Shown: piece after piece, positions 44,519 to 52,850 of the stretch
Layout of the letters: every line of letters begins with the position of its first letter
How positions within the stretch are numbered: the first letter of the stretch is position 1
Assembly (NCBI GenBank): GCA_023663225.1
Contig: JAMPHU010000002.1
Span: 62,001-126,000 of the forward strand
Source of the DNA: Candidatus Gastranaerophilales bacterium
GTDB lineage: Bacteria; Bacillota; Clostridia; Lachnospirales; Lachnospiraceae
Length of the DNA: 64,000 nucleotides
Reading direction: 5' to 3'
Notes under the pieces: model-generated
Databases searched by the model: none
Seen by the model: the letters and a program-made list of their open reading frames with translations, nothing else
What the model was told of the DNA's origin: nothing
Made by a program: the position numbers and the translations under genes

Positions 44519-44599
44519 ATGGATCGATACATTGAATTGAAGGTATTTTTACAGATTTCAGGCGTTAACCTTGTAGAATTAGACAAGATCAAGGAATGA
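44519..44599 (+). CDS. 26-aa micro-ORF (or small RNA) with its own promoter and terminator
   Basis: An ORF of 27 codons starting MDRYIELKVFLQISG and ending VELDKIKE: an amphipathic helix-like peptide with no cysteine and alternating acidic and basic residues. GGAGA (44505-44509) lies 9 bases before the ATG. The ORF sits alone between an extended -10 promoter and an intrinsic terminator, giving an expected transcript of about 150 bases. Whether the product is the peptide or the RNA cannot be decided. I know no homologue. Confidence 0.5.
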   Translation: MDRYIELKVFLQISGVNLVELDKIKE

Positions 44600-44631
44600 A
44601 GATGCGATAAAGATTATTATGTGGCGAAAAG

Positions 44632-44662
44632 GCACCAGTCAGGAGTGGCTGGTGCTTTTTTT
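44632..44662 (+). terminator. Intrinsic terminator of the micro-transcription unit
   Basis: GCACCAGTCA (44632-44641) pairs with TGGCTGGTGC (44646-44655), one G-U wobble, with a GGAG tetraloop and seven T residues (44656-44662). This is a textbook intrinsic terminator. Confidence 0.9.
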
Positions 44663-44670
44663 AAAATAAT

Positions 44671-45755
44671 CGAAAAAACATTTGTTGACAGACGTATTTG
44701 ATCATGTTATTTTAGACATAAGAAGTATTGACATATATCTGAGAGTTTTGGCTCATCTACCGCAAGATTCCTTGCTCAATTACCTGACATACAATTGATA
44801 CCGCAGGGGATGTATGGCGGTTAGTATATTTTCCTGCGCTTATTTTACACAGGAGGATTTATGGGACAAAAAGATTTAACAGAGAAAAATTTTATAATGT
44901 ATCCGGATGTTTATGCAGATATCCTGAACGCTTTAGTGTTTGCTGGAAAAGAGACTGTACACACGGAAGATTTGATGCCAGCGCCTACGGAGAGTTTCTA
45001 CTATGTGGGACGGGGCAGACTGTCAAACCAGTTCAGCGATGCAGCAATGTACGAGATGCAGGAGGGGCAGATCCACACCCAGTACATTTTGGAGAATGAG
45101 GTGCAGCCAAAGTCCGGCACTGTGATGCGAAAAGCTGGGTATGAAGGCGCTATATACCGCAGACAGTTGAATCTCTCTTGGAAATATCCAGTGGTCAGTC
45201 TGTTACTTTATTGGGGTAATACTCCTTGGTCCTGTTCGACAAGCATACGGGAATTATTTCATGATCAGATCGGGGAGCGTGACATAGGAAAGTACATTAC
45301 CGAGGGGAGGCTGCATATATACTCCATGATGCATCTGCCCAAAGGCCTCCGAAACCGATTTAAAAGCGATATGCGATTTGTAGTAGATATCTTGGCAGAG
45401 GGTGCGGATTATCGGCCTACAGAGCAAAAGATTCTTCATCCGGAGGCATTGATGTTGATGCTGGGAGCTTTGACGAACGAAAGGAAATATGGGAGAATGC
45501 TCAAGTCTTATATAGGAGATGAGCGGAAAGGAGATCTGACAATGTGCGAATTTCTTGATGCATATGAGAAGAGAAGTATAGAAAAAGGTAAAAAGCAGGG
45601 TATAAAGCAAGGCATTACTCAGGGTGAGACACGCCTTGCCACCCTGAACCAAGCGCTGCTTAAGCAGAACCGGATCGATGACATCCGCAAGGCATCCAAC
45701 AGTAAGCGCTACCGTAATCAACTATATCGGGAGTTTGGGATACTTTAGTGTTGGT
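44671..45755 (+). repeat. Left copy of a 1.1-kb Rpn nuclease unit (inverted repeat)
   Basis: Aligns with 56428-57528 in opposite orientation, starting at CGA-AAAACATTTGTTGACA and ending just after the Rpn stop codon. The 190-bp upstream part is conserved too and contains a promoter, TTGACA (44685-44690), 17 bases, TATTTT (44708-44713) with TG before it. Sizes are 1085 and 1101 bases; the 16-base difference is one 12-base KQG unit plus a 4-base insertion. Confidence 0.85.
44861..45748 (+). CDS. Rpn family recombination-promoting nuclease / putative transposase
   Basis: Protein of 295 residues of the PD-(D/E)XK nuclease group often labelled Rpn or transposase_31-like. The N-terminal part has NFIMYPDVYADILNALVF, LSNQFSDAAMYEM and ILENEVQPKSG (the ExQ-type active-site strand). 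The C-terminal part carries MCEFLDAYEKRSIEKGKKQG and a basic repeat KQGIKQGITQG typical of these proteins. By analogy it nicks DNA and promotes RecA-independent recombination. A ~90% identical copy lies inverted at 56435-57334. The start is ATG 44861 behind CAGGAGG. Confidence 0.88.
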   Translation: MGQKDLTEKNFIMYPDVYADILNALVFAGKETVHTEDLMPAPTESFYYVGRGRLSNQFSDAAMYEMQEGQIHTQYILENEVQPKSGTVMRKAGYEGAIYRRQLNLSWKYPVVSLLLYWGNTPWSCSTSIRELFHDQIGERDIGKYITEGRLHIYSMMHLPKGLRNRFKSDMRFVVDILAEGADYRPTEQKILHPEALMLMLGALTNERKYGRMLKSYIGDERKGDLTMCEFLDAYEKRSIEKGKKQGIKQGITQGETRLATLNQALLKQNRIDDIRKASNSKRYRNQLYREFGIL

Positions 45756-45833
45756 TTTGGTTAGGTGCTACTTACCTGTTGTCACTCGTTTAGACGACGT
45801 CCAAAACAGGACTTACATCCTCTTATTATAAGC

Positions 45834-45937
45834 TATACTCACTAACGATTAGCTTTTCCTTTCCGTACAATGCATGTTGCCTAGTTATGCGACATGTACT
45901 ATGCGGAAATTGGAAAAGCTTAACGTTAGTGAGTATA
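45834..45937. repeat. 104-bp near-perfect palindrome (MITE-like) inserted in a glycosyltransferase gene
   Basis: The ends TATACTCACTAACG (45834-45847) and CGTTAGTGAGTATA (45924-45937) are perfect inverted repeats. The similarity continues inward through AGCTTTTCC and TTTCCG to CATGT/ACATG, leaving a ~13-base loop. The right arm supplies the last codons and stop of the adjacent glycosyltransferase fragment, so the element interrupts that gene. It encodes no protein. Confidence 0.65.
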
Positions 45938-46470
45938 AAAATCGTCAAATTGGTATAACTCTGTGTATATTCGAGCAACCATCTCTCTCATTTCCATCAT
46001 CGGTTTTGACGCTAAAATGATTTGATTCATATGCGCGAGTTTTTCACTTTTTAAACTTTTTATGGCGTCTTTAATCCCCTTAGGCGAAATATCATCGATA
46101 ACCAGTCCGGCCCCATTTGGAATGACATCCTTTGCTCCTACATTTTTGGTGACTATAACCGGTACGCCATAACTAAGCGCTTCAACTACCGTATAGGCAA
46201 AAGTTTCATACCATATACTCGGGGCTATCAATACATCGGTCTCATCAAAAATCTTCACATTCTGTCCTTAAATCATCAAGAGCCGCCTTGAGAAGAAAAA
46301 ACCCTTTGCCCCTCAGCCGGTCCTAAATAAGTGATTCTCGACTTATCATGGGTAAACTTCTTTTCTATGATCCGAAATACTCCCATGGGTAAGCGGAATT
46401 ATTACAGAATCAAAATCACCAAGATATTGTTCATACGCTTGTTTTGTTACTTCACTATCGAAAATTTCTT
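45926..46470 (-). pseudogene. Decayed family 4 glycosyltransferase (C-terminal half, several frameshifts)
   Basis: Reading the minus strand from 46470, homology passes through three frames: EIFDSEVTKQAYEQYLGDF and SVIIPLTHGSISDHRKEVYP, then RITYLGPAEGQRVF, then LKAALDDLRTECEDF, and finally FDETDVLIAPSIWYETFAY, VEALSYGVPVIVTKNVG. The last part is the GT-B C-terminal nucleotide-sugar site (E-x7-E region). It is therefore a dead family 4 transferase with at least two frameshifts, its 3' end replaced by the palindrome at 45834-45937 and its 5' end cut at the junction with the recombinase remnant. Only the final 110 codons remain open. Confidence 0.8.
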
Positions 46471-46472
46471 AA

Positions 46473-46712
46473 AGTCCTAATATTCAAGAAAATATAGGAA
46501 AATACCGGAAAATTCTGCAACAGTTGGGTCTTAGATATATTAATTTTCATTCTTTGCGGCACAGCTTTGCCACACTCTGTATTCAAAGTGGCTGTGATTA
46601 TCGCACGATAGCCGAGCTTTTGGGACATTCTTCTGTAAATACAACATTAAATGTTTATGTGCACAGTGGGATCGATCAAAAACGAAGCTGCCTGGAACAC
46701 TTGCGGCATTGA
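46473..46712 (+). pseudogene. Tyrosine recombinase remnant (C-terminal catalytic part)
   Basis: About 80 codons without a proper start: YRKILQQLGLRYINFHSLRH, SFATLCIQSGCDYRTIAELL, GHSSVNTTLNVYVHS. These show the HxLRH box, the LLGH box and the nucleophile tyrosine of phage-type integrases. The N-terminal arm-binding and core domains and the first catalytic arginine are missing. It abuts the dead glycosyltransferase at about 46471, marking a rearrangement point. A stem-loop terminator follows. It is probably the relic of the enzyme that brought part of this island next to tRNA-Ser. Confidence 0.8.
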
Positions 46713-46735
46713 ATTTCACCCAATATATATACAAA

Positions 46736-46789
46736 GAGGAGATGATGTCCCAATAGAGAAATGATCGGTCGGCACATCATCTCCGTTTT
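46736..46789 (+). terminator. Intrinsic terminator after the recombinase remnant
   Basis: GGAGATGATGT (46738-46748) pairs perfectly with ACATCATCTCC (46774-46784), followed by GTTTTTG. It may also stop transcripts of the minus-strand defence operon whose last gene ends at 46837. Confidence 0.75.
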
Positions 46790-46836
46790 TGTATTTTATC
46801 CTCATATACTTCGAGAAATTCACGATTTCAATATGT

Positions 46837-49311
46837 TTACTGCACTGTAAGATCTGAAATATAATCCTTAGGCAGATCCGGATACTGTTTCAAGATTGCT
46901 TCAGCCTTTCGGTGATACGTTTCGGCCTGTGCGAACTCTCCCTTTTTCTCTAAAATCAGTCCCAGCTCCCGATAGGTCAGTCCCAGCTCAAGTTCATAGA
47001 CTTGAGGCACTTCTGTTGCCAGTTGTCGCTGCACATTCATGGCTTCCACACAGTTCTGCTCAGCAGATGACATATGATCTTCCTCGGCCAACAAATGCGC
47101 CAAGGTTCTTTTCGCCAAGGCAATCGGTGCGGCATAAAATACAGATGTCAATGGGTCTTCGACAGAGATTTTCTCAAATTTCCGAATACACTCTTGCAGC
47201 ATTCCGCAGGCTTCTCCGCCTCTGTCAAAATGAGCCAGAGCATTTGCATAGTTGATTGTTGTGTAGAGATAACTTTTATTGATAGGGTATCTGTTATTTT
47301 TAATCAGTTCCTCTTGTTCTTGGAGAGTATCCTCCAATATGTCTAATGCCAGCTCCCAGTCGCGGCTTCTGCAGAGCAGATATCCGTAATTGGCATAAGC
47401 AATTGCCAGACGATAGGCGTTACCTAGATTTTTGCCTTTTTCATCGGAGGCTTTCAATTTTTTTCGAATAGAAATAGCTTCCTTATATAATGGCTGCGCC
47501 TTATCCGTTTTTCCTCGAATCGCCAGAAAATTGCCATAATCAATACAGGTGTAAGCCAAAGAAGGCTGCCACTTTTCCGGTAGAACTTCTCTATGCTTTT
47601 TTTTATTTTCAATAGCCTCTTGAAAATATTGCTCCGCCTCGCTGTCACGTCTCTCCTTTTCCAACAGAGTAGCATAATTTCCCTCCACGACAGCGACAGA
47701 TGCCTCATAAGTGCTCGATAATTCCGCAGTCAGTCTTTGACGGATCGCAATCGCTTCTTTATATAGTTTTTCGGCCTTCTGAAATTGATTTAAGTCTTTA
47801 CATAGGACTGCATAATTATTACATGTGGTAGAAAAATCAAAGGCATACTTGTAAAAATCTTTTCCCATTAGCGTTCTGCGGATATCAAGGGCTTTCTGCG
47901 CATAATACTGTGCCTGGCCGTACTCGTTTTTTCTACGGTAAATGACAGCCTGGCGATGATAGTTTGTCCCCAAATACACGTCATAGCGGACATCGTAATC
48001 ATGCTGTTGCGCTTGCAACGTCTGGATCTCTTCTTCAGAATGTATTAAAAAGCGTAAGCCTGTGTCAAATATATGTTTTTTCCAATAAACAGTGCCCAAC
48101 TGATTTAAGACTGCGATCATATTTTCTCTTTCTCTTAAAGTAGGTTGTTTTCTTGAGCGGAAAGCGGCCTGCGCTTCGTTGAGCGCCTTTTCGGAAGCGG
48201 AAAAATCTAATACCATTTCATAAAAAGACCCTAGCAGATACAAAATTTCACTTAAGCATACCGTAAAAGGATCCTGCCATACTGCAACGTAATTTATTAA
48301 GCGTTTGGTCAACAAAGTACCAGTTTTGTAATCACCTTTATTAAAAAGGAACCAAGCGTATTCATATAAGAGATCCAGTTCCACTTGCCATTCTTCCGCT
48401 ATTGGTACAACGTCGTGATATATTTTTTCTATTTCCTTCTGACTTTCTAGCTTTTGTTCCTTTATTCGAACAGTCTGTAGATTTGAAATCAAAAGTCGTT
48501 GCCCTGCAATATAAGAGCGTATTCGCTTCTTTGCATCCTGCGCGATTGCAATATTACTCTTCACGTTTATGCGCCATGCGTTATCCCGCAGATACGTATT
48601 TGCCGTCTCAATATCGCCTTCGCGCATGCAAATTTCGGCATAATACAAGGGAGAATCTTTGTCGGCGGCTTTTTTTCGGCCTTCCAATACCAGTTGGCAG
48701 CTTTTATATATAGTTTCATCCCTTTGATCCAAATCTTTGGACAGTTCTTCAAATTGATTGGCTGTCTGCAGTAGTTTTCTAAATAGATCGTCCCCCTGTT
48801 TTTCCACATAATCTGCCTTTAACTTTTGGACAGTTTTTTCCAAACTCGCCAATTCTGTCCAAGCCTGTCTGCGTTCCTTGTTTTGGCCGTAGACTGGTAC
48901 ATTTTGCAATTGCAAGATAACTCTGCCTTTTAGCTTTGCCTCGCCCTTTTCCATCAAAAGAACATTGCCGGATTCATCTGCTCTGGCAATTTCCATAAGC
49001 AGATCCCATTTGATAGCGTCTACATGAGAATATTCCTGCATCACCATTCCATTGACCTGTGAAAGACTTTCCGTGAATCTTTTAGCATCCGAAGTAGTAT
49101 CATTGTCGTCATTTGACTTGTGATAATAGAGATAGTCGCAAGAGCACAACTCTGCTTTCTTTGTTCTGTCCACAGAAGAGTCTGCTAATACCAATGTAAA
49201 ATGCATTTGGGGACATAGATTTTCCGTTTCAAGAAAAGTAAAAAACGCCTGCAGTTTCTCTTCATCATTTCTGTTTTCGTCAGATAAAATCATTCCTACT
49301 TTTATCACCAT
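46837..49311 (-). CDS. TPR-repeat protein with alpha/beta N-terminal domain, third gene of a Septu-like operon
   Basis: Protein of 824 residues. Residues 1-~150 look like an alpha/beta fold (KVGMILSDE, MHFTLVLAD, CDYLYYHKS, NVLLMEKGEAKLKGRVILQL), perhaps TIR/SEFIR-like or a related effector or sensor domain, but no diagnostic motif settles it. Residues ~150-260 are helical or coiled-coil. The remainder is an array of about ten tetratricopeptide repeats of the 42-residue kind (YAVLCKDLNQFQKAEKLYKE, YGNFLAIRGKTDKAQPLYKE). ATG 49311 follows GGAGG; ATG 49326 is possible. It starts 19 bp after the HNH gene in the same operon. A role as sensor or regulator of the ATPase-nuclease pair is inferred; the family is not one I can name. 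Confidence 0.85.
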   Translation of the reverse strand: MVIKVGMILSDENRNDEEKLQAFFTFLETENLCPQMHFTLVLADSSVDRTKKAELCSCDYLYYHKSNDDNDTTSDAKRFTESLSQVNGMVMQEYSHVDAIKWDLLMEIARADESGNVLLMEKGEAKLKGRVILQLQNVPVYGQNKERRQAWTELASLEKTVQKLKADYVEKQGDDLFRKLLQTANQFEELSKDLDQRDETIYKSCQLVLEGRKKAADKDSPLYYAEICMREGDIETANTYLRDNAWRINVKSNIAIAQDAKKRIRSYIAGQRLLISNLQTVRIKEQKLESQKEIEKIYHDVVPIAEEWQVELDLLYEYAWFLFNKGDYKTGTLLTKRLINYVAVWQDPFTVCLSEILYLLGSFYEMVLDFSASEKALNEAQAAFRSRKQPTLRERENMIAVLNQLGTVYWKKHIFDTGLRFLIHSEEEIQTLQAQQHDYDVRYDVYLGTNYHRQAVIYRRKNEYGQAQYYAQKALDIRRTLMGKDFYKYAFDFSTTCNNYAVLCKDLNQFQKAEKLYKEAIAIRQRLTAELSSTYEASVAVVEGNYATLLEKERRDSEAEQYFQEAIENKKKHREVLPEKWQPSLAYTCIDYGNFLAIRGKTDKAQPLYKEAISIRKKLKASDEKGKNLGNAYRLAIAYANYGYLLCRSRDWELALDILEDTLQEQEELIKNNRYPINKSYLYTTINYANALAHFDRGGEACGMLQECIRKFEKISVEDPLTSVFYAAPIALAKRTLAHLLAEEDHMSSAEQNCVEAMNVQRQLATEVPQVYELELGLTYRELGLILEKKGEFAQAETYHRKAEAILKQYPDLPKDYISDLTVQ

Positions 49312-49330
49312 CTTATGTACCTCCATATAC

Positions 49331-50503
49331 TTATTCTGCGATCATTTTTAAGATTTCTTCTCCAAAAATGTCCCGTATGATATCTCGCTTCAATTTGTTT
49401 AACGGCTCTTTCAAAATATCTTTCTCCACACTGACCTTGCCCAAGATCAATTGATACAATTCTTTTCTGGTCAACGATTTGCTTTGCAGAAAATCCTCAA
49501 CCCATTGACTGTTATATCTTTGCGACTGCTCATAAATTTCATTCGCAATATTTTCGTGACTGTCATAAAGCAATTCCAGTTGAAACATTTCTGCATAGGG
49601 TCGGATTTCCGGTTTCCTTTCCTCCAAATGAATTTTTGATGTGGAGGCCCGATCATATCGAAATCTGGCCATCTCATCTAAAGATACTTCATATGGACTT
49701 TTATCTTCTAATTGAAACTCATTCTTTCCCTTAAGTGAAGAATTGCAGAATTTACAGCAGGGAATCAAATTGTAAATGGACATTGAAAAATAAGGATACT
49801 TACTCCTGGGATAAAAATGATCAAGATCCGCCCTGACTTTTTTCTCCTCCGAATACATGGGTGTGATATACTGGCGATGACAATAGGGACAGGTTCTCAC
49901 CTTGCGATGATATTGTAGTAAATAGGCGTTCCATTCCGGAAAATGTTCCACGGAAATAAGCCCTTCTTTTATACAGGGGACTATTGTTTCATCCAGCAGC
50001 CGCAGTAATGACTTTTGGGTCAATTTCCCTTGAAATACATCCAACTTTATAGTAAAAGCTTTTCCTAATTCCTGATCACAATCATACAATTTTTCCTTTA
50101 TCCGATTCAAAAGAGTGGGATCTTGACAAGAAACTCTGGCAATCTTTAGATCTGCTTTCACTTCCTCCAATATTTGCTCTCCAATACAGCTTTCGCTAAA
50201 TGCATCATAGCCAAAAGCTTTGTCGATGGCTTCACGAAAATCCTTATCTTTTTGCAAAATATCCCCATAGTGATCTTGGATCACCTGCTGAATTTTTCGC
50301 AATTGATCAGGACGGCCGATCGCCAACTGCCTTTTGTAATACAAGCACAGGGAAAGCAATTTGATCTGTCTGTGAGTCTGCGGAAGTGTTCCCTTTTGCC
50401 TCTTTAATTCTGCCTTTAACTGTCTTAAATTCTCCCAAGCATGCTGACCAAAATAACGCTTATGTCGCTTTAATTCTTCTTTGGTAATGACTAATTCCGG
50501 CAT
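49331..50503 (-). CDS. HNH endonuclease, PtuB-like (Septu)
   Basis: Protein of 390 residues. A helical N-terminal half (~1-190) precedes an HNH zinc-finger nuclease domain: TCPYCHRQYI near residue 200, ADLDHFYPRSKYPYFS near 224 (catalytic DH), NLIPCCKFCNSSLKGKNEF near 246, so two CxxC knuckles frame the active site. This is the pattern of PtuB. The C-terminal ~100 residues (LLYDSHENIANEIYEQSQRY) are helical. It begins one base after the ATPase stop, with AGAGGA inside the ATPase's last codons, implying tight coupling. In Septu, the ATPase and HNH protein form a complex that degrades nucleic acid on phage infection. Confidence 0.88.
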   Translation of the reverse strand: MPELVITKEELKRHKRYFGQHAWENLRQLKAELKRQKGTLPQTHRQIKLLSLCLYYKRQLAIGRPDQLRKIQQVIQDHYGDILQKDKDFREAIDKAFGYDAFSESCIGEQILEEVKADLKIARVSCQDPTLLNRIKEKLYDCDQELGKAFTIKLDVFQGKLTQKSLLRLLDETIVPCIKEGLISVEHFPEWNAYLLQYHRKVRTCPYCHRQYITPMYSEEKKVRADLDHFYPRSKYPYFSMSIYNLIPCCKFCNSSLKGKNEFQLEDKSPYEVSLDEMARFRYDRASTSKIHLEERKPEIRPYAEMFQLELLYDSHENIANEIYEQSQRYNSQWVEDFLQSKSLTRKELYQLILGKVSVEKDILKEPLNKLKRDIIRDIFGEEILKMIAE

Positions 50504-50504
50504 A

Positions 50505-52478
50505 TTATTTTCCTCTTAATTCGTCTATTACATCAGCTACTCTGTCAAGAAATTCCGGTTCAAGTTTTTTTAAATTCTCCTGTACTGACAAAAATATGTT
50601 TTCTCCAATTTCCTGCTTGTTCAGATTAAGCCGTTCTTTTTGCTGATCGATCCTGCGTGTCAGCATTTTTCTGATAACGGGTTCCCCGATGCAGTCCGCC
50701 AACTTTTCAATTTCATACAAACGGGAGATATACGCCTGATCTGAACCACATTCTTCCAAATACTTTATTGCTTCCTCAATCTTTTGAACAGCGTAAGCAC
50801 CGATGATGCCCAGCTTTCCGCCCCCTAAAAACATCCCGTTTCGATACAAATCATAAATATTAGCGCCAAAGGTATTTTCCATATCCGCTTCCCCTTTTGG
50901 ATTGAGGAATACCACATTCCCTTTCAGAACGTCGGAAAGAATGATGGGGGAATGTGTTGCGATAATCAGTTGTATCTGATGAGCCGGATAACTATGGTTC
51001 AGAAAGCTCACTAAATTGGCTACATATTCCTGCTGCCATCTGGGATGATAGGACAGATCCGCCTCATCGATCAAAAATATCAATGAAGAAAAGTCCTGAA
51101 GCTTTTCCCGCAACGAAAAAATACGGGCATACAAATTAAACAGATTATACTCTCCGCTGCTCAAACCATTCCAGCGGAAGGTGAGATAGTCGTAACCCAA
51201 AGAAGTCGTGCGAATGTCTTTATAAATATCGATCAATATATTCTCATGCGAGCGTGCTTCCATGTAAAAACCGTCATTAACGACTCGAATGATACCCTGC
51301 TCTTTGCCCGAATACCTCTGATTCAATCGCCCCATCGCTTCCATCAGTCCATCCATATTGTCCAAATGCATGTCATGTATAAATTGCGCAACAAAATCCT
51401 CGCTGTTACCATGAGAATCATGCAGCTTTGTTCGAGATATCTGCTCAGAAATATGGTACTCCCAGAATTTTATTAAATCTGAGATCAATTTTTTTAATGT
51501 TTGAAAAGTACCCATACCGATTGAGTGAGGGAATATTAATAGAATAGCAGACATTAAAATGCCTCGATTGATCAAATAGCGAAATCGATCTTTCTCCTTT
51601 CGGAACCAAGAGTTGTATTGTTTCACAATATCTTTGCAGATATGAGCCGCGATCTCCTGCAACTGATCTATATTATAACCAACCCAAGAATCCGGTTCGT
51701 ACTGATAAATGCTACGCATATCCTCCGCAGTTATAGTGTGAAGATCATATTGGTAGACAAAGTTTAACATATCGTCTTCCCGAAAAATGAAATACAGCAC
51801 ATGAGGCAGAGGAAAGGATATCCATCTTTTGAAATCCTCATTTGAGTAAGCAGATATGAAATGTATCTGCCGGATCATATCCGCGTCTAGGTAAGCGCGC
51901 AGTTGCGTACCTACTTTTGCGTTCAAAAGGCCATTAAATGAAATGTCTTCTACTCCGTAAAAAGTATCCTGCATATTATATCGATCTCTATCAAAAATGT
52001 TGGAATGAAAAATCACAGCGGTGTGCGCCATCTCTTTGCAACGGAGAAAATTTCCGGAATCCATCTCCATTCTAGAGATGGTAAAATTTTGACTGTTTTT
52101 AACATTGACACCGTGATGGGCTTGAATACGGATCTGTTCCAAAGAAGTGTATACATATATATCGCCTGTCACATCGTCATCCGCTTTCAAAGCATAAATG
52201 CACGGAAGGGGATTAAAACCGCTCAGGCCTCCTTTATAAGGAAGAATTGTCATCAACAGTCTTAGCAAAGTAGTCTTACCTTGTCCGTTATTCCCAATAA
52301 TGCAGGAAATAGAGTTCACATTTTGTGTGTGATCAAACATTGCAGGATAGCGATCATTGTACTGACAATCTAAAATCTGTGTTTCTTGGTTAAAATGAAA
52401 ATGGTATTCATCGCTGAAATGAAATTCTCTATTATCGAAAAGACTGTATTTCTGAACCCACAGATATAATAACTTCAT
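50505..52478 (-). CDS. AAA/SMC-like ATPase, PtuA-like (Septu)
   Basis: Protein of 657 residues of the ABC/SMC-head ATPase group found in defence systems. Walker A IIGNNGQGKTTLLRLL is near residue 62, the signature WNGLSSGEYNLFNLYARI near 438, Walker B SLIFLIDEADLSYHPRW near 465, and the switch histidine IATHSPIILSD near 507. After these comes NTFGANIYDLYRNGMFLGGG, typical of ATPases paired with HNH nucleases. The long insert between Walker A and the signature (~350 residues) is helical, with no recognisable toprim. It is first in a three-gene minus-strand operon with its own promoter; GGGGGAT precedes the start. It is expected to sense infection and control the nuclease. Confidence 0.9.
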   Translation of the reverse strand: MKLLYLWVQKYSLFDNREFHFSDEYHFHFNQETQILDCQYNDRYPAMFDHTQNVNSISCIIGNNGQGKTTLLRLLMTILPYKGGLSGFNPLPCIYALKADDDVTGDIYVYTSLEQIRIQAHHGVNVKNSQNFTISRMEMDSGNFLRCKEMAHTAVIFHSNIFDRDRYNMQDTFYGVEDISFNGLLNAKVGTQLRAYLDADMIRQIHFISAYSNEDFKRWISFPLPHVLYFIFREDDMLNFVYQYDLHTITAEDMRSIYQYEPDSWVGYNIDQLQEIAAHICKDIVKQYNSWFRKEKDRFRYLINRGILMSAILLIFPHSIGMGTFQTLKKLISDLIKFWEYHISEQISRTKLHDSHGNSEDFVAQFIHDMHLDNMDGLMEAMGRLNQRYSGKEQGIIRVVNDGFYMEARSHENILIDIYKDIRTTSLGYDYLTFRWNGLSSGEYNLFNLYARIFSLREKLQDFSSLIFLIDEADLSYHPRWQQEYVANLVSFLNHSYPAHQIQLIIATHSPIILSDVLKGNVVFLNPKGEADMENTFGANIYDLYRNGMFLGGGKLGIIGAYAVQKIEEAIKYLEECGSDQAYISRLYEIEKLADCIGEPVIRKMLTRRIDQQKERLNLNKQEIGENIFLSVQENLKKLEPEFLDRVADVIDELRGK

Positions 52479-52556
52479 TTGTATCCCCCATTCCCCTGTT
52501 ATGTCCTTATGACAACGGCGGCTCTTTTTCTTTCGACTGATGCTTCCTTATTAACA

Positions 52557-52585
52557 AGGGTATCAAAATCTAAAGAATGTGTCAA
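52557..52585 (-). promoter_or_regulatory. Promoter of the Septu-like operon
   Basis: Minus-strand TTGACA (52585-52580), a 17-base spacer and TACCCT (52562-52557) preceded by TGA (extended -10), about 79 bp before the start codon. Just upstream, ATCGACAA occurs twice in direct repeat (52603 and 52613), a possible activator or repressor site. The rest of the 372-bp gap 52479-52850 is AT-rich; I see no gene in it. Confidence 0.65.
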
Positions 52586-52850
52586 TCAATGTTTTCTGAA
52601 AAATCGACAAACATCGACAAAATGTGATATGTACAGTTGCTCATTTATAGAAATTCAATATATGGTATGCAGGGCGATACTTTTACGTCACTTTTACAAT
52701 CTGAAATTTGTTTCATTTAGGAAATACTAGAAGCAGTATAAAAAGTCGATTTTATATTATTAATAATAAATATACATCTAATGAAAATAAAAGAGCTCTT
52801 CGTTTCTTTAAAATAAGGGTATTGTTAGGAATAGCATAGTTAGGAGAGGT

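Noticed and set aside
45834-45937. Integron attC site
   Set aside because: The palindrome size is suitable, but the core GTTRRRY/RYYYAAC boxes are not present in the arms and no integron integrase is near.
52603-52621. Short CRISPR-like direct repeat (ATCGACAA twice)
   Set aside because: Only two 8-9-base copies with no spacer; no cas genes. Kept only as a possible operator.
52479-52730. 83-codon frame upstream of the Septu-like operon
   Set aside because: Cysteine- and serine-rich random-looking sequence, no ribosome site, and overlies the operon promoter on the other strand.
52479-52850. Possible retron (ncRNA plus reverse transcriptase) beside the PtuA/PtuB-like genes
   Set aside because: PtuA/PtuB also occur as retron effectors, so I looked for a reverse transcriptase; none is encoded within the island.
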